Positions 1 to 10,501 are shown, counted from the first letter of the stretch. The stretch: DNA of 64,000 bases from Sepioteuthis lessoniana (GCA_963585895.1 OY757939.1:61184898-61248897); one strand, 5' to 3'. Numbers and translations: made by a program. The notes: generated by a model from the sequence alone, not told the origin.

Positions 1-1452
1 AGGAAAGCGGCGGGGCTAGACGAGATCCCCCCAGAAGTGTGGAAGACGAGACAATTCGACGATATACTGCTCCGGCAATGCAACGCAGTCTATAGTCAAA
101 ATAGGATAGAACGATGGACGAAGGGATGCATCCTTCCATTCCCTAAAAAAGGCGACCTCGGACTAGCCAAGAACTACCGAGGGATAACACTTACATCCAT
201 AGCAGCCAAAATCTACAATGCCCTACTACGAAACCGCATAGAACCCAAAATGGAAAACATCCTTAGGAAAAACCAAAATGGCTTCCGGAGAAATAGATCC
301 ACAACCTCACAAATACTGACCATCCGTAGAATCCTGGAAGGCGTTCAGGCAAAAAACTTACAGGCGACATTACTATTTGTCGACTTTACCAAGGCCTTCG
401 ATTCCATACACAGAGGGACGATGGAGCAAATCCTACTAGCTTACGGCATACCAAAAGAAACCGTAGCAGCGATAATGATTCTCTACAGAAACACCAAAGT
501 AAAAGTACGTTCACCAGATGGAGACACGGAATACTTCGACATTGTTGCAGGAGTACTACAAGGAGACACACTAGCCCCGTACCTCTTTATCATCTGTCTA
601 GACTATGTGCTTAGGACTTCGATCGACAAAATCAGAGAAAATGGCTTTGAGCTGACTAAGAGAAGAAGCAAAAGGTACCCCGCAAAAACAATCACGGACG
701 CCGACAACGCTGATGACTTGGCGTTACTAGCGAATACGCCTAATCAAGCAGAGACACTACTACATAGTCTGGAACGAGCTGCAGCTGGCATTGGCCTACA
801 TGTCAATGCAAACAAAACCGAATATATGTGTTACAACCAAACAGGCAACATTGCCACACTAGACGGAGCCTCTCTGAAACTAGTCGACAAATTCACCTAC
901 CTAGGAAGCAGCGTCTCATCAACCGAGAAGGACATCGACACACGACTGACGAAGGCATGGACAGCTATCGATAGGCTCTCGATCATATGGAAGTCGGACC
1001 TAACAGATAAAATGAAACGCAGTTTCTTCCAGGCAGCGGTTGTGTCGATACTGCTATATGGATGCACCACATGGACGCTTACGAAGCGGCTGGAGAGGAG
1101 GCTGGACGGAAATTACACAAGAATGTTGAGAGCAGTATTAAACAAGTCCTGGCGACAACACCCCACGAGACTCCAACTATACGGACACTTGCCCCCCATC
1201 ACAAAAACCATACAAGTTCGACGAACCAGACACGCAGGACACTGCTGGAGAAGCAAGGACGAGCTCATAAGCGATGTACTCCTGTGGACCCCCACTCATG
1301 GATGTGCAAGAGTGGGACGACCAGCACGAACTTACATACAGCAGCTATGTGAGGACACGGGTTGTAATCCTGAAGACCTGCCGGAGGCGATGAATGATAG
1401 GGAGAAATGGCGAGAGACGGTCAGGGATATCCGCGCAGGCGGCACGACATGA
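1..1452 (+). CDS. RTE-type non-LTR retrotransposon reverse transcriptase, 5' end outside the window
   Basis: The frame is open from base 1 to the TGA at 1450-1452, about 483 residues. It starts inside the protein, so there is no true start. In order it carries the finger/palm region with PFPKKGD and NYRGITLTS, motif A FVDFTKAFD (Asp codon 382-384), motif B GVLQGDTLAP, motif C, the thumb, and a C-terminal tail with RRTRHAGHCW, GRPARTY and W.E.VRDIRA. Motif C reads NADD instead of YADD, with AAC at 706-708; the related copy at 39.8-40.7 kb keeps YADD, so this copy is probably catalytically damaged. The stop lies in the ATGATG tail typical of RTE-like elements. The endonuclease domain would lie upstream and is not visible. 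Confidence 0.9.
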   Translation, partial: RKAAGLDEIPPEVWKTRQFDDILLRQCNAVYSQNRIERWTKGCILPFPKKGDLGLAKNYRGITLTSIAAKIYNALLRNRIEPKMENILRKNQNGFRRNRSTTSQILTIRRILEGVQAKNLQATLLFVDFTKAFDSIHRGTMEQILLAYGIPKETVAAIMILYRNTKVKVRSPDGDTEYFDIVAGVLQGDTLAPYLFIICLDYVLRTSIDKIRENGFELTKRRSKRYPAKTITDADNADDLALLANTPNQAETLLHSLERAAAGIGLHVNANKTEYMCYNQTGNIATLDGASLKLVDKFTYLGSSVSSTEKDIDTRLTKAWTAIDRLSIIWKSDLTDKMKRSFFQAAVVSILLYGCTTWTLTKRLERRLDGNYTRMLRAVLNKSWRQHPTRLQLYGHLPPITKTIQVRRTRHAGHCWRSKDELISDVLLWTPTHGCARVGRPARTYIQQLCEDTGCNPEDLPEAMNDREKWRETVRDIRAGGTT

Positions 1453-1463
1453 TGATGATGATT
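1450..1463 (+). other. 3' terminus (ATG)n of the RTE copy
   Basis: A short ATGATGATGATT run directly follows the reverse transcriptase frame. The same (ATG)n/(CAT)n run marks the 3' end of the other RTE copies in this window near 13470, 21685, 39816 and 58891, so it defines the 3' terminus of the family. Confidence 0.75.
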
Positions 1464-1596
1464 ACGTTAGCAGGTTGCCAAGCTGAGTATTACTCTTAGT
1501 GGCATTTCTCAAAATCGCATAAAATAGGTTGTGCTGAGTTATAATGTACAAGTTGCGAGAAACCATTCCCAACATGACTCATATTTTATATTTTAG

Positions 1597-2130
1597 ACGT
1601 CACCTAGTCGACTTTATACTTTGATTTCTTTCTATTAAACAAAGGAACACTACGTCATTTTTGAAGTTTCCAAGAACAATTTCTCTAAAGCTTCGAAAAT
1701 GGTCTTTTACTTTGCGTAGTAGACTTTATTTTTATTTCTTTCCATCAAAGGAAGGAAAGGTATTTCATTTTTAAGCATTTTCTTCAGAGCTTCGAAAATT
1801 TTGTCTTTTTACTTTTCGCAGTAGGACTTTTAAATTTTTTCATTAAATGGATGGATAGTCTGTCATTTTTAAGCTTTTAAGAACAATTTCTGTAGATCTT
1901 CAAAAATAACCTTTAACTTTACCTAGAAGACTTGAAACTATAATTTTTTTCTATTAAATGAAGGAATAATAGTACATCATTTTTGAAGTTCTAAAGAACA
2001 ATTTTTTTAGAGCTTCGAAAATGACGTCCTTTTACGTTGTGTATTAGACTTTCTTTTTTCCATTATACGAAGGTAGAGTATGTCATTTTTGAAGATCTAA
2101 AGTAAATGTTTGAAAATGAATTTCTTTTAC
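1597..2130. repeat. Degenerate ~105-bp tandem repeat, about 5 units
   Basis: AGACTT followed by a T-rich stretch, a TTAAA.GAAGGA block, GTCATTTTTGAAG and AGCTTCGAAAATG recurs near 1608, 1720, 1822, 1926 and 2044, a spacing of about 105 bp with many substitutions. There is no coding potential. The remainder of 1464-2550 is AT-rich with nothing recognisable. Confidence 0.7.
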
Positions 2131-2554
2131 TTCACCTTGTACAGCAGTCATATACGAAAAATAAAAACTATATGTTTTAGAAAAATTGTAAATAATTACT
2201 TATTTCCACTAAAAAACAGACGGTAGTAGTTTTTATCCAAAAAAGTGTGAAATATAAATCAATAAATAGAAGGAAATATTTTAGTGTGAACAAAAATACC
2301 CTGTTAAAACAGACGACACTAAGTAGTCCCTTGGTTATGAGTAATATATTTAAAAAATAATTTTGTGTGTTTTGCAGTCTCTCAACAACAAACGTAAACG
2401 GAAAAATATTTCCAGAGGAAAATTGGAAAATTTATTTACAATAAGATTGGATTTTCTTTTTTTTTGTTACTGTCTGTTTTTTTTACTTTTCTTGACTGGC
2501 TTTTAAAAATTTTATTTATCGTTTGTTTTCAGGAAAATCGTAGAAAGCAATGAA

Positions 2555-3186
2555 TATATAAAAAATAAAGAGAAAAAAGAAAGAAAGAAAGAAGAAAAAG
2601 CAGGAAAAATATCTAAAAAAGAAAGAAAGATTGAAAAATAGAAAGAAAGAAGGAAAAGAAAAGAGCAAGAAAAATATCTGAAGAAAGAAAAAAAAAATAG
2701 AAAGAAAGAAAAGAGAAAGAAAAAATGAAAAGAGAAAGAGAAAAAGACCAAGAAAATATCTGAAGAAAAAAAGAAAGATATGGAGAAAGGAAAAAAAAAC
2801 GATGAAAGCAAGAAAACTATCTGAAGAAGAAAGAAAAAAAGAAAAAATGATAAAAGAAAAAGAAAAAGAGCAAGAAAATATTGGAAAAAAGAAAGATAGA
2901 AAAAAGGAGAAAGAAAACCATAAATATATTAGAAGAAAGAAAGAAAGAAAGAATGAAAGGCAATATCTAAAGACAGAAAGAAAAGAAAAAGGAAGAAAGT
3001 ATATGACGAAAGAGAGAAAGAAAGATAGAAAGAAAGAAGCCAGAGAAATATCTGAAGAAAGAAAGAAAGTGGAGAGAAAAACAAAAAACATATCTGGAGA
3101 GAGAGAGAGAGAGAGAGAGAGATCTGAAGAAGGAATGAAGATAGAAAAAAAGAGGAAATAGAGTAGAGCAAGAAAATATCTGCAGA

Positions 3187-3228
<42 letters not shown>

Positions 3229-3600
3229 AAGTGAAAATAGCAAGAAAAATATTTGTCGAGGAAAGAAAGATAAATTGAAAGAAGAGAGAAATGAGGAAGA
3301 AAAATACCTGAATAAAGAAAAAAAAAAAAAAAAAAAAAGAAAGAAGAAAGAAGAAGAAAACAAGTAAAACATTTGAAGAACGAAAGAAAGTTATAAATAA
3401 AAAAGTTACAAATAAAAAATTTACAAATACAAAAGAAAGAGAAAAGGAGATGAAAATATCTGAAGAAAGAATAAAGGATTGAATGAAAAAAATAAAAGAA
3501 TGAGGAAAATATCTGAAGAAGAAAGAAAGAAGAAAGAGAAAAAGAGAAAAGAACAAGAAACATATCCTAAGAAAAAGAGGTAGAAAGACAAAGAAAAAAG
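2555..3600. repeat. Purine-rich (GAAA/GA)n tract, ~1 kb
   Basis: Almost pure A/G on the plus strand, with AAGAAAG blocks, recurring ATATCTGAAGAAAG phases, two (GA)n cores near 3098-3121 and 3190-3225, and a poly-A stretch near 3318-3338. Long open frames on both strands (Lys/Glu-rich on plus, Phe/Ser/Leu-rich on minus) are products of the simple sequence and not genes. Confidence 0.85.
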
Positions 3601-3609
3601 TATATATGA

Positions 3610-3712
3610 ATAAATAGGATTTGGCATTAAATAACCCACAAGAGTTGATATGCAGTTGGTATTTTACGGCATATCAACCCCTGTGAGTTATTTAATGCCA
3701 AATCCTATTTAT
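3610..3712. repeat. Inverted pair of retroposon 3' tails, 44-bp arms
   Basis: 3610-3653 and 3669-3712 are near-perfect inverted copies of the R/SINE tail (GGATTTGGCATTAAATAAC.CACA...GTTGATATGC) separated by 15 bp. Single-stranded DNA or RNA could form a long hairpin here. It probably arose from two retroposon tails meeting in opposite orientation. Confidence 0.85.
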
Positions 3713-4356
3713 ATATATATATATTAGATTTATATGATTTGTAAACGAAAAGCTTGTTGATAGTTTGTCATTTTTAAACGAAATAGACTTCATTTGTTTT
3801 CACACATTTCAATGTTTCCATTTATTGAGATGCAATACTAATTACTCAATTACCCAAAGATTTTAGATTGGAATCTCACCGTCAGAGACAATTTAGTATC
3901 ATACCTTGGTATCATTCCAATTGCTGCTGTAGCTGTTGATTTGAACGTGAAATTATAAAAATTGGTCAGTCATCTTATAAGATGTATAGCAATAACATAG
4001 TGAATTTTCAAGAGTTTAGGACAATTTTAAATGTCCATACGAAAAAAGTCTGGAAACTTATCGTATGCACCTCGTATATGATTTGTAAACGAATAGCTTG
4101 TTGGTAGTTTGTCATTTTTAAACGAAACGGACTTCATTCTGTTTTCACACATTTCAATGTTTCCAATTGTTGGGATGCAATACTAATAACTCAATTTATC
4201 ATCATTTGTTTGTACTCAGTTAAAAGGTTTCAAGAAAAGTAAATGATTAAATATTTCTATTTAACACACAGATAGTACCCTAAAAGTTACTATCAAAATA
4301 AAACAGTAATAGCAATGATGGGTATCCCTCATTTCCCAAAGCTTCAAGACTAGAAC
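3669..4356 (-). mobile_element. R retroposon, degraded minus copy with internal duplication
   Basis: The copy starts with the R tail at 3669-3712 and continues into R body and head sequence in reverse, ending at 4356 where an LTR begins. A ~120-bp block (GATTTGTAAACGAA.AGCTTG onward) occurs twice, at 3728-3850 and 4078-4200. Between the two lies a mariner end fragment, so the copy has been rearranged. Confidence 0.65.
3914..4074 (-). mobile_element. Mariner terminal fragment (transposase N-terminal side)
   Basis: The segment matches the right-hand 160 bp of the mariner copies at 23484 and 57091: the TTCCAATTGCTGCTGTAGCTG block, TATAGCAATAACATA, and the terminal inverted repeat ending CACCTCG followed by TA. 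All transposase coding sequence is missing. It is a solo end left after truncation or recombination. Confidence 0.75.
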
Positions 4357-4822
4357 TGTTGTATATTAACCTCTGACCCGGCCAAGCTGTCAAAATAGGA
4401 AATGCACCTGTGTAAATAACAGATGCATCCGGTCGAGGAATATCAGGATATGACCTTAACTGTCGAGGGGTTGAATTGAGTGACGCTCGCAGGAAGAAGA
4501 GTGGACGTCAAATTATTATATAACCCCGGTGACAGGAAGTTCAAATCAGTTGGAGTATAGATGTTGGAATGAGGAACATGTCCTAGAGAGGCTGGGCCCC
4601 CAGGCCCCCGGTTGAGCAGCCCAGGAGAACGGGAAAGAAACGCTGTTATGGCCATAAGAGTGGGGGTCAATATGTTGCAGTTCTGTTCAGCCTCCAACTC
4701 ACCTCTCACACAGTAAAACCTTTAGTAACCCTTTCGAACCCTTTCAAATAAAGTGAGAGGTATATTTTTCTAAAGAACTGTGTCGCTCGTCTTTATTGTA
4801 CGTCGTTATGTTTCTGCATACC
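4357..4822 (+). mobile_element. Solo LTR, family L, 3' end truncated
   Basis: It begins TGTTGTATATTAACC inside an R head (minus). Internal landmarks match the other L copies: GACCCGGCC, TTATATAACC (TATA-like), CAGGCCCCCGG, and AATAAAGTGAGAGG (polyadenylation-like). The TATA then AATAAA order suggests plus is the transcribed direction. About 50 bp at the 3' end are missing compared with the copies at 7869 and 20338, so no target duplication can be read. Confidence 0.75.
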
Positions 4823-4927
4823 TTGGACACTAGTTCTATTTAAACCATAGATCGCACTAAACAAGTAGTACAACTCTGGGTTTTAAGTCTTCTTCTTTTT
4901 CTTCTTCTTCTGCGAATTTTTCACTCT

Positions 4928-5601
4928 CCATAGCCCAGGTGGTTGAAACTGTAGAATACACAGACGGCATCTCTGCAGAGGGGCGAGACTCCTTCGATGA
5001 GTGTCCTGGATATGACATTAAACTACATCTGATGGTGAGGCTTTAATAATGGTGCAGTTTTGGGGGATGCGGAGTAATCTTTCACTGCCATCACTCCCAA
5101 GTCCACTCTGGACCGGAGTGATAACACCTGATAAGTTCCTATCGATAGGTTAAATAGAGCTGTTTGACATTTAAACCGATTGCAAACAAATGACTTATGC
5201 TAAATTGAATTGTTTGAAATAGAACTGTTTGATCATTTAACTGTGAGTAAACAAATGACTGATGTTTAATTGAATTGTTTATGATACAGAACAATACCTG
5301 GAACCATTTAACTTTGTGCAAAAAAGGATTAATATCGAATAGAATTATAAGTGATAGATAGCAATAATAGAAACCATTTAAGTGTATCGAAACAATAGTA
5401 ATCCTATCGTATAAACAAATTAGTTCTCGTTTAAAAATGAAATTACCGTCAAACAATTCACTTACAAATCATTTATATCTATTCAAATGTGTGCAGACAA
5501 ATGACTGATGTTAAATTGTTACTGTTACATAGCAATACTTGAAACCATTTAACTGTGTGCAAACAAATGATTAATAGTAAATTGCATTATTTATATTAGA
5601 G
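4928..5601 (+). mobile_element. R retroposon copy R1, 5' segment
   Basis: Head GCCCAGGTGGTTGAAACTGTAGAATACAC, then CTCTGCAGAGGGG, GAGTGTCCTGGATATGACA and CATCTGATGGTGAGGC, then AT-rich internal subrepeats (CAAACAAATGACT.ATG...AATTGAATTGTTTG). It stops at 5601 where the inverted copy R2 is inserted, and resumes at 6537. R1 is therefore about 850 bp when both parts are added. No protein is encoded. Confidence 0.8.
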
Positions 5602-6536
5602 GTTGGTTGGTTGGTTGGGTTTTATGAAATATCAACCTTTGTAGGTTATTTAATGCCAAATCCATTTTTATGCAAATAGTTCTATTTCTAACAATTCAGT
5701 TTAGCATGAGTACATTGTTTAATTGTCAAAAACATTTCTATTTCAAGCTATTCAATTTAGTCAAACAGTTCGAATTCAAACAAATCAGTTCAGCGTAAGT
5801 ATGCAGTTTCGAATCAAAACAGTTCTATTTCAAGAAGTTAATTTTAGCATAAGTACACAGTTTAATTGTCAAAAACATGTCTATTTCAAGCTATTCAGTT
5901 TAGTCGAACAGTTCTAATTCAAACAAATCAGTTCAGCATAAGTACGCAGTTTAGTTCTATTTAAATCAATTTTTATACAAATTATCAGTTCTATTTCAAA
6001 CAATTCAATTTAGCATGAGTACACAGTTTAATTGTCTAAAACATTTCAATCTCAAGCTATACAGTTTATTCAAACAGTTTTAATTCAGCCATTTCAGTTT
6101 AGTATAAGTATAGATTTTGTTTACACACACTCAAATGTCAAAATATTTTTATATTACACAATTCAGTTTAGCGTAAGTACAGTTTCAATGTCAAAAACAG
6201 TTCCATTTCAAACAATTCAGTTGAGCATAGGTATACAGCTTAATTGTCAGAAACATTTCTATTTCAAGCTATTCAGTTTAGTCAAACAGTTCTAATTCAA
6301 ACAATACAATTTAGTTCTATTTAACCCATAGATAGGGCCCTATCACGTGCTAACATTCCGGGCTAGAGTGGACCTGGAAGCAATGGCAATGAAGGGATGG
6401 TCTGAATTTCCCAAAGCCCCAGCATCACTGGAACCTCACCATTAGATTGTTTAGTGTCATATCCAGGACACTCGTTGGGAGGGCCTTACCCCTCTGCAGA
6501 AGTGCAGTCGGTGTATTCTACAACCCCAATGGGCAA
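5602..6536 (-). mobile_element. R retroposon copy R2, full length, inserted in R1
   Basis: This 935-bp minus-strand copy runs from the head (at 6536, CCCATTGGGGTTGTAGAATACACC in reverse) to the hairpin tail and a (CCAA)n end at 5602. It is flanked by a perfect 14-bp duplication TATTTATATTAGAG at 5588-5601 and 6537-6550. This fixes both ends of the family and shows that it moves as a non-LTR-type retroposon. Internally it has repeats of CAATTCAGTTTAGCATAAGTACA and no open frame of note. Confidence 0.85.
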
Positions 6537-6715
6537 TATTTATATTAGAGAGCAATACTTAAAATCATTTAACTGTGAGCGAAAGAAATTAGCTCAAGTT
6601 CGTTTAAAAATGTATCTACAAAATGTCTTTACAAATCATATATATTTAATATATATGTATAAACAGGATTTAGCATTAAATAACCAACGATGATTGATAT
6701 GCCATAAAACCAAAA
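6537..6715 (+). mobile_element. R retroposon copy R1, 3' segment
   Basis: Continuation of R1 after the R2 insertion: subrepeat AGCAATACTT.AAATCATTTAACTGTGAGC, then ATATATGTATAAACAGGATTTAGCATTAAATAACC and TTGATATGCCATAAAACC. It starts with the second copy of the 14-bp target duplication. Confidence 0.8.
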
Positions 6716-6734
6716 CAAACTACGTCTCCTGGAA

Positions 6735-7655
6735 TCTTCGAAGTATTTTAACCAATTTTTGTTGTACTGAGGCCTAGGTGGTCCCTATTTTCATCTGATC
6801 TCTAGTTCCCTCAGTTTTTTTTCAGGCCTTTGAGTACCATTCCAAGTGCATCAACTACGATTGTTATCACTGTCACCTTCATGTTTCGCATTTTTTAGCC
6901 CTCTGACAAGATACAAACCATAATCGTTCCTTGCGATTTTTCCACATTAGCCTTAGCTGATGGTCTTTCGATGGAGTCTGAGTGACTGCAAGTCTCCTCA
7001 AATCTCCAGGACTCTTCTCAGTATTTTGGCCGATTTGGATGTTCTCGACATGTCCTCCGATTTCCAACCTTTTCAATCCTCTTACCAAGCTTTTGGGGAC
7101 CGTTCCGAGCGAACCAATTATAATCGGCATCACGGTCACTTTCATGTTCCATAACTTTTTTTAGTTTTCAAGCAAGATCTAAGTACTTGTCTCTCTTTTC
7201 CTTTTCTATGATTTTCGCTCCGTGGTCTACTGGGATAGCGAAGTCCACTATTCGGCAAGTTCTCTTTTTTTTTGTTAATCATCTCTCGGTATGGTCCTCT
7301 CGCCGGAATCATGTGATCTGTTTGCATCACAAGAACTTTGTTTGTCCCATTCTCGAGGATCGATTCTGTTTTATGCATATATCATTTGGTAGTATGATCA
7401 AGTTTCACTTTCTTGCACAGTTCCTAGTGGATCACCTTCCCCTCTTAGTCGTGTCTAGTCTTGTACTTCTTTTGTTCTGGCTCTCTGCATTTATTATCAT
7501 CATTATTATTTACACCACTAATAACTGGTGGGTTTCACAAAAAGACCAAGTGACAGCAAGTCTTATCAGCTCTCCAGATCTCTTTCAACTATTCTCCAGA
7601 TTTCATCCGGGCTATTGTTTAAACAGTCTCAGTTATTCTTTAAAATTATTCTTAT
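6735..7655 (-). pseudogene. Decayed LINE ORF2 C-terminal region
   Basis: Reading the minus strand with frameshifts gives recognisable C-terminal LINE motifs: MQTDHMIPARGP near 7300, VDFAIPVDHGAKIIEKEK (7195-7250), DKYLDLA then a stop, then WNMKVTVMPIIIGSLGTVPK near 7085-7150, and SPGDLRRLAVTQTP near 6985. A second, worse copy of the KVTV.PI...LG.V.KGL motif follows at about 6780-6885, and NSPDEIWRIVERDLES lies near 7560-7610, so the end of the ORF is duplicated. I recall this tail from R2-like LINEs annotated in invertebrates; the clade is not certain. No reverse transcriptase core is present. Confidence 0.65.
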
Positions 7656-7690
7656 TTGATGATAATTATCATTTCTTTGCACACTGTTAT

Positions 7691-7800
7691 ATGGTTTCAA
7701 GTATTCCTATCTAATATTATGTGATTTCAAGTATTCCTATCTAATATTATGTGATTTCAAGTATTCCTATCTAATATTATGTGATTTCAAGTATTCCTAG
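7691..7800. repeat. 30-bp tandem repeat, ~4 units
   Basis: GTGATTTCAAGTATTCCTAT plus CTAATATTAT is repeated almost perfectly with a 30-bp period from 7691 to 7800. It is a shortened relative of the ~48-bp minisatellite found at 13, 21-24, 29 and 32 kb, in the opposite orientation to the 21-24 kb copy. Confidence 0.85.
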
Positions 7801-8482
7801 CATAAACTCCGACATCGTAGTAAGCGAGTTCGAGTTCGAGTCGTGGTATTAAGTTCACTTTCGGCCTTTGTTGTATAGCCATGAACAACTATACATACAC
7901 ATATGCAGATGCATGCAGAATCATAACGACGCAATGAAGACGAGCGGACACAGGTCTATAGAAAAATATACCTCTCACTTTATTGTGTGTGAGAGGGAGT
8001 TGGAGTCCGAACAGAACTGCAACATATTGACCCCCACTCTATTGGCCATAACAGCGTTTCTTTCCCGTTCTCCTGGGCTGCTCAACCGGGGGCCTGGGGG
8101 CCCAGCCTCTCTGGGACATGTTCTCATTCCAGCATCTTCTCTCCAACTGATCCGAATTTCCTGTGCACCAAGTTATATAATAGTTCGACGCCCACCTTTT
8201 TCTTGTGGGCGTCACAAATAGCACTCATTCAACCCATCCACGGTCAAGGTTATATTCTGATATTCCTCGACCGGATGCACCTGTTATTTACACAGGTGCA
8301 TTTCCTATTTTGACAGCTTGGCCGGGTCGGAGGTCAATATGCAACAGCTTAAACTCTAAGGAAAGGTATGAATACCCTTATCTCTTCATCTGTGGGTTAG
8401 ATAATACCATAACCGTTCTACTGGGATGGCTTTGCCATTAGATAACTCACAAAGGTTGATATTCCATTAAAAAAAACCCGAA
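7801..8482 (+). mobile_element. SINE1 copy split by an LTR
   Basis: The tRNA-like half (GACATCGTAGTAAGCGAGTTCGAG..CGAGTCGTG, box-B-like GTTCGAGTC) is at 7801-7868. The 3' half (GGAAAGGTATGAATACCCTTA, CATTAGATAACTCACAAAGGTTGATATTCC) is at 8351-8482. An L-family LTR occupies the middle. Compared with 43871-44111 the first ~20 bp are missing. Confidence 0.75.
7869..8346 (-). mobile_element. Solo LTR, family L
   Basis: The ends are TGTTGTATAG and ATATGCAACA. Flanking tetramers CCTT (7865-7868) and GCTT (8347-8350) fit a 4-bp target duplication with one later change. By the TATA-like and AATAAA-like positions the transcribed strand is minus. It sits inside a SINE1 copy, so it is the younger insertion. 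No internal gag/pol sequence is present. Confidence 0.8.
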
Positions 8483-9550
8483 ACCCCAAAACAATCCTTT
8501 CTAATACTAATAATTTTTAAACATATCAATTAGACTTATATATGGGGCTGTAACAGTTATCACCTTTGAGAGTAAAAGTGGAACTGGGATTAATGAACCA
8601 CAAATGGGTCACTCCATATTTTCCTGAAATCCAGAACTGGAGCCTTACCATACTCTAGACACAAGCACATTTGATCCAAAATGGGATAAAAGTTTTCAAG
8701 ATCGATGGTATCCATGATAGGATCAATATTCTGACACAAAATTCTGTAAAGAGACTTTATGTTGAAAACTAAAGAAAATAGTGAATGCAAAATAAGCACC
8801 TCGTCGGAGGAATTTTGAAGAATATACGATTAAAAAGGAACTGAAATCGTTTCTGATTTGTGCTTGGAACTTATTGAAAACAATTCTTATAGATCGAAAG
8901 AAATTATTAAACGAATGGGATTCAGCACTGCTTTTTAATCATTGAATGTTGTAGAAATAATATGGAACACTTCAATTGAATATTTGTCCTGTATTCTATT
9001 TGTTCGGAATAAATTGTTTTATTTTAATTTTTTATTCTATTTCATCTATTTATTTTCTAAAAATTCAATAGTTCTTAAAAGTTCCTCAAACACTTGTGCA
9101 TATACAGCCAAAAATAGGTGGACAATAGTTTGAATAAGGTTTGTAAATAGACTGTACATGTTAATATAATCTCAAAATAAGCATTATTATTTACAGTCTC
9201 TTAGTTTTGTGGACAGTAAATGTATTGACCAATCTTATTCATGATGATATTGAAGTTCTAAATTTAGAAGGAAAAAAAAGTTATATTTGAAAAGAGATGC
9301 CAATAAATATACGCATATATATAATGAGTATTTTGGCTGCATATTTTCTTGTTAATATATTTCATCAAAGATTAAGTTTGAGTTTTTTTTATTAGCTTTT
9401 CTTGTTATCGAGTGTGATGTCACAATTGTGGATGAAGGTTGTTTAAAAATTCTCCGAAGTCTTTGAATATTATAATCCGAGTATATGTTCTGTTGAATAG
9501 CGTTGATTTTAAATATATAATATATAATATTTATATATATATATATATAT
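8483..9550. other. AT-rich stretch without recognised feature
   Basis: No open frame with family resemblance, no repeat shared with other parts of the window, and no RNA gene visible. A (TA)-rich stretch from 9510 leads into the RTE fragment. Confidence 0.5.
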
Positions 9551-10256
9551 AACCAAGCCGAAACACTACTGCATAGTTTGGAACGAGCCCCCGCTGGCAT
9601 TGGCCTCCATGTCAATGCACGCAAAACGGAATATATGTGCTATAATCAAACAGGTGACATCTCCACACTAGACGGAACCTCTCTGAAACTAGTAGACAAA
9701 TTCACCTACCTAGGAAGCAGTGTCTCATCAACCGAAAAGGTCATCGACACAAAAGCATGGACAGCTATCGATAGGCAATCGATCATATGGAAATCAGACC
9801 TGACCGATAAAATGAAACGCAGTTTCTTCCAGGCAGCGGTCGTATCGATACTGCTATATGGATGCACTACTTGGATGTTAACTAAACGGCTGGAGAAGAA
9901 GCTAGACGGCAATTACACAAGAATGCTGCGAGCAATACTGAACAAGTCCTGGCGACAACACCCCACAAGGCACCAACTATACGGCCACCTGCCTCCCATC
10001 ACGAAAACTATCTAAGCTAGACGAACCAGACATACAGGACACTGTTGGAGAAGCAGGGACGAGCTCATAAATGATGTACTCCTATGGACCCCTACATATG
10101 GCCGGCAAAAGCAGGACGACCAGCTCGAACCTACATACAGCAGCTATGTGAAGATACGGGATGTAGCCCTGAGGACCTGCCAGAGACGATGAACGATAGG
10201 GAGAAGTGGCGAGAGAGGGTCAGGGATATCCGTGCTAGTGGCACAACATGATGATG

Positions 10257-10258
<2 letters not shown>
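9551..10258 (+). pseudogene. RTE 3' fragment inside a (TA)n tract
   Basis: Translation resembles the thumb and C-terminal tail of the 1-1452 copy (AGIGLHVNA.KTEYMCYNQTGD, FTYLGSSVSSTEK, SFFQAAVVSILLYGCTTW, RPA-like end). The frame is broken by a TAA at 10013 (CAA in relatives) and by small changes near 9750 that remove the DTRLT block. It ends with ATGATGATGCTGA. (TA)n lies on both sides (9520-9550 and 10260-10294), so it probably inserted into a (TA)n microsatellite. The reverse transcriptase core is missing. Confidence 0.85.

Positions 10259-10259
<1 letters not shown>

Positions 10260-10295
<36 letters not shown>
10260..10295. repeat. (TA)n microsatellite
   Basis: Uninterrupted TA dinucleotides directly after the RTE 3' end. 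This is probably the right half of the target microsatellite. Confidence 0.9.
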
Positions 10296-10296
<1 letters not shown>

Positions 10297-10340
10297 TGCA
10301 AAGATAGATAAATCAGACACTTACAAAGGGTTTATTAGTA

Positions 10341-10378
10341 GTGATATTTCATTCTTTATATAAAGAATGAAATATCAC
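10341..10378. repeat. 38-bp perfect palindrome
   Basis: Two 19-bp halves (GTGATATTTCATTCTTTAT and its exact reverse complement) meet with no spacer. It can form a cruciform or a perfect hairpin. I do not recognise it as part of an element. Confidence 0.9.
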
Positions 10379-10425
10379 AACTACTTATTTTTATTATCTT
10401 GTTTGATTCCTCCAAATCTACCATT

Positions 10426-10429
<4 letters not shown>

Positions 10430-10500
<71 letters not shown>

Positions 10501-10501
10501 A
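10430..10501. repeat. (TA)n(GT)n compound microsatellite
   Basis: About 21 TA units followed by about 13 GT units. Open frames with Tyr-Ile or Val-Cys runs are artefacts of the repeat. Confidence 0.95.

Noticed and set aside
2516-3556. 346-codon minus-strand frame rich in Phe/Ser/Leu
   Set aside because: It is the reverse reading of a purine-only tract, where stop codons are rare; there are no motifs or non-repetitive content.
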